From Hyphomicrobiales bacterium (lineage in GTDB: Bacteria; Pseudomonadota; Alphaproteobacteria; Rhizobiales; Beijerinckiaceae): a stretch of DNA of 6,616 bases. How positions within the stretch are numbered: position 1 is the first letter of the stretch; the number at the start of each line of letters is the position of its first letter. The DNA lies in contig JAIXZF010000075.1 in the NCBI GenBank assembly GCA_027489835.1, positions 1 to 6,616 of the forward strand, given 5' to 3'. Position numbers and translations under genes: made by a program. A model generated the notes under the pieces. That model did not search any database, was not told the DNA's origin, and saw only the letters and a program-made list of their open reading frames with translations. Below, piece after piece: positions 5,418 through 6,616 of this stretch.

Positions 5418-6616
5418 CTACACTATTCTTGTGTGGAATGCCCGCAGGGCCGCGCCGAGCCGTTCCACGCCGCGTTCGATGCGCTCCGCCGAGCCTTGCG
5501 AGAATGAGAGCCTGAGGTGATGGCGGGACGGGGCCGAGGGGTAGAATGGATCGCCCGGCACGACGGACACGCCCGCCTCGCGCGCGCAATGGCGGGCGAA
5601 AGGCACGGCTTCGATGTGGGAAGGAAGCTGCGCCCACAGGAACATCCCGCCTTCGGGACTCGCGAAGCTCAGCTCCGGCGCGTGCCGGGCCAGCGCGCCG
5701 GCCAGCGCCTTCGCCTTGGCGGCGTAGCTCCGGCGCAGCAGCGGCAGGCGCACGGCCAGCCGTTCCAGAGACAGATAGCCGTCGGCCACAGCCTGCGACA
5801 GCACAGAGGAATGGATGTCGGCCGTGGACTTCATCAGCTTGAACGGCTGCATCAGTTCGCGGGGCAGCACGGCCCAGCCAAGCCTGAGCCCGGGAGAAAC
5901 GGTCTTCGAGAGCGAGGACACATGGATGACATGCCGCGCCGCCTCGGGGTCGGCATCGGCAAGCGCACGGATCGAGGGCGGCGGCGCCCGGTCGAACCAC
6001 AACTCCCCGTAAGGATCGTCCTCGAGGATCGTCACCCCATGGCTCATGGCGAGCGCGAGCAGCGCGCGGCGCCGCTCAAGGCTGGTGACGAGGCCGGCCG
6101 GGTTGGAAAAGGTCGGCACCAGATAGATCAGCTTGACGCGCCGTCCTGCCCGCCGCGCCTCGTCCAGCGCCGCTTCGACACTCTCGGGAACGGGACCTTC
6201 CCCATCGGTCTCGAAGCCCACCATTTCGGCCTGCGCGGCGCGGAAGGTCTGCAGGGCCGTGATGAAGGTCGGCCGCTCGACCAGCACCGCATCGCCCGGC
6301 GCGACGAGGCAGCGGACGGTCACGTCGATGGCCTGCTGGGAGCCACTGGTGACGACGAGGTCGCCGGCCTCGACGCCGATCCCGCGCGTCCGGCACAGTT
6401 CGGCAAGCCGCTCGCGCAGCGAAGCCAGTCCCTCCGTCATGTTGTATTGCAACGGCGTGCGCGCATTGGAGCCGAACACCGCGCGGCTCGCCGCCTTCAG
6501 CCCCTCGACATCGAACAGCTCCTCGGCCGGCAGCCCGCCGGCGAAGGAGATGAGGTCCGGATTGTCCATGCCGAGCTGGATCAGCTCGCGCAGGACGTTC
6601 GCGGGCGCGCGCGCCA
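5418..6616 (-). CDS. PLP-dependent aminotransferase, fold type I, LysN-like; 5' end outside window
   Basis: An aminotransferase of the class I/II group related to 2-aminoadipate aminotransferase (LysN) and to the catalytic half of MocR proteins. It moves an amino group between an amino acid and a 2-oxoacid through a PLP-lysine. The stop is TAG 5418-5420. Numbering from the Met at 6569, visible motifs are ISFAGGLP (7-14), TSGSQQAID (74-82, PLP phosphate), PTFSNPAG (152-159, Asn156), LEDDPYGEL (182-190, Asp and Tyr contacting PLP), SSLSKT (218-223, Schiff-base Lys222) and HHLRLSFS (350-357, Arg353 for the substrate carboxylate). The frame stays open upstream of that Met to the window edge. The upstream residues, including NVLRELIQLGM, match the helix that normally precedes the ISFAGGLP motif, so Met 6569 is internal and the true start lies just outside. 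No GntR-type DNA-binding domain is visible, though one further upstream cannot be excluded. The substrate is unknown. Confidence 0.93.
   Translation of the reverse strand, partial: ARAPANVLRELIQLGMDNPDLISFAGGLPAEELFDVEGLKAASRAVFGSNARTPLQYNMTEGLASLRERLAELCRTRGIGVEAGDLVVTSGSQQAIDVTVRCLVAPGDAVLVERPTFITALQTFRAAQAEMVGFETDGEGPVPESVEAALDEARRAGRRVKLIYLVPTFSNPAGLVTSLERRRALLALAMSHGVTILEDDPYGELWFDRAPPPSIRALADADPEAARHVIHVSSLSKTVSPGLRLGWAVLPRELMQPFKLMKSTADIHSSVLSQAVADGYLSLERLAVRLPLLRRSYAAKAKALAGALARHAPELSFASPEGGMFLWAQLPSHIEAVPFARHCAREAGVSVVPGDPFYPSAPSRHHLRLSFSQGSAERIERGVERLGAALRAFHTRIV

Noticed and set aside
6603..6616. Alternating GC run at the right edge as a repeat or hairpin.
   Set aside because: It is explained by Ala/Arg/Pro codons of the aminotransferase N-terminus.
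1..6616. Search for tRNA, rRNA, CRISPR, insertion sequences, toxin-antitoxin or phage genes.
   Set aside because: No repeat arrays, terminal inverted repeats, transposase motifs or RNA gene cores were recognised; almost all of the window is explained by four ordinary genes.

Overview
The window looks like ordinary chromosome from a GC-rich alphaproteobacterium, most likely of the rhizobial order (Hyphomicrobiales). Three things suggest this: strong G/C at third codon positions, a ligase-polymerase LigD with its polymerase domain at the C-terminus, and the character of the proteins. This taxonomic placement is inference. I see four protein-coding genes. Two are cut by the window edges. I see no RNA gene, insertion sequence, CRISPR array or prophage remnant.

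Layout. (1) Positions 1-1404, plus strand: the C-terminal part of LigD, the multifunctional DNA ligase of bacterial non-homologous end joining. (2) Positions 1405-1619: a 215-base non-coding gap without a convincing promoter or terminator. (3) Positions 1620-4103, plus strand: a tight two-gene operon of a GT-B glycosyltransferase followed three bases later by UDP-galactopyranose mutase (Glf). The Shine-Dalgarno site for glf lies inside the last codons of the glycosyltransferase. (4) Positions 4104-4181: a short convergent gap holding a perfect 12-bp palindromic hairpin, a good bidirectional terminator. (5) Positions 4182-5351, minus strand: a cytoplasmic clan GH-A / GH1-like glycoside hydrolase, very probably started from TTG behind a perfect AGGAGG. 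(6) Positions 5418-6616, minus strand: a fold-type I PLP-dependent aminotransferase of the 2-aminoadipate aminotransferase (LysN)-like group. Its first residues lie beyond the right edge.

How the genes may work together. Glf makes UDP-galactofuranose, and the co-transcribed glycosyltransferase is the natural candidate to use it, or to build the same surface glycan. The hydrolase facing them could trim or remodel the same or a related glycan, but only position supports this. LigD and the aminotransferase appear to be unrelated housekeeping or accessory neighbours. No clearly new multi-gene system is visible. The points most worth a second look are the diverged GH1-like hydrolase with its unusual start region, and its convergent placement against the Galf operon.
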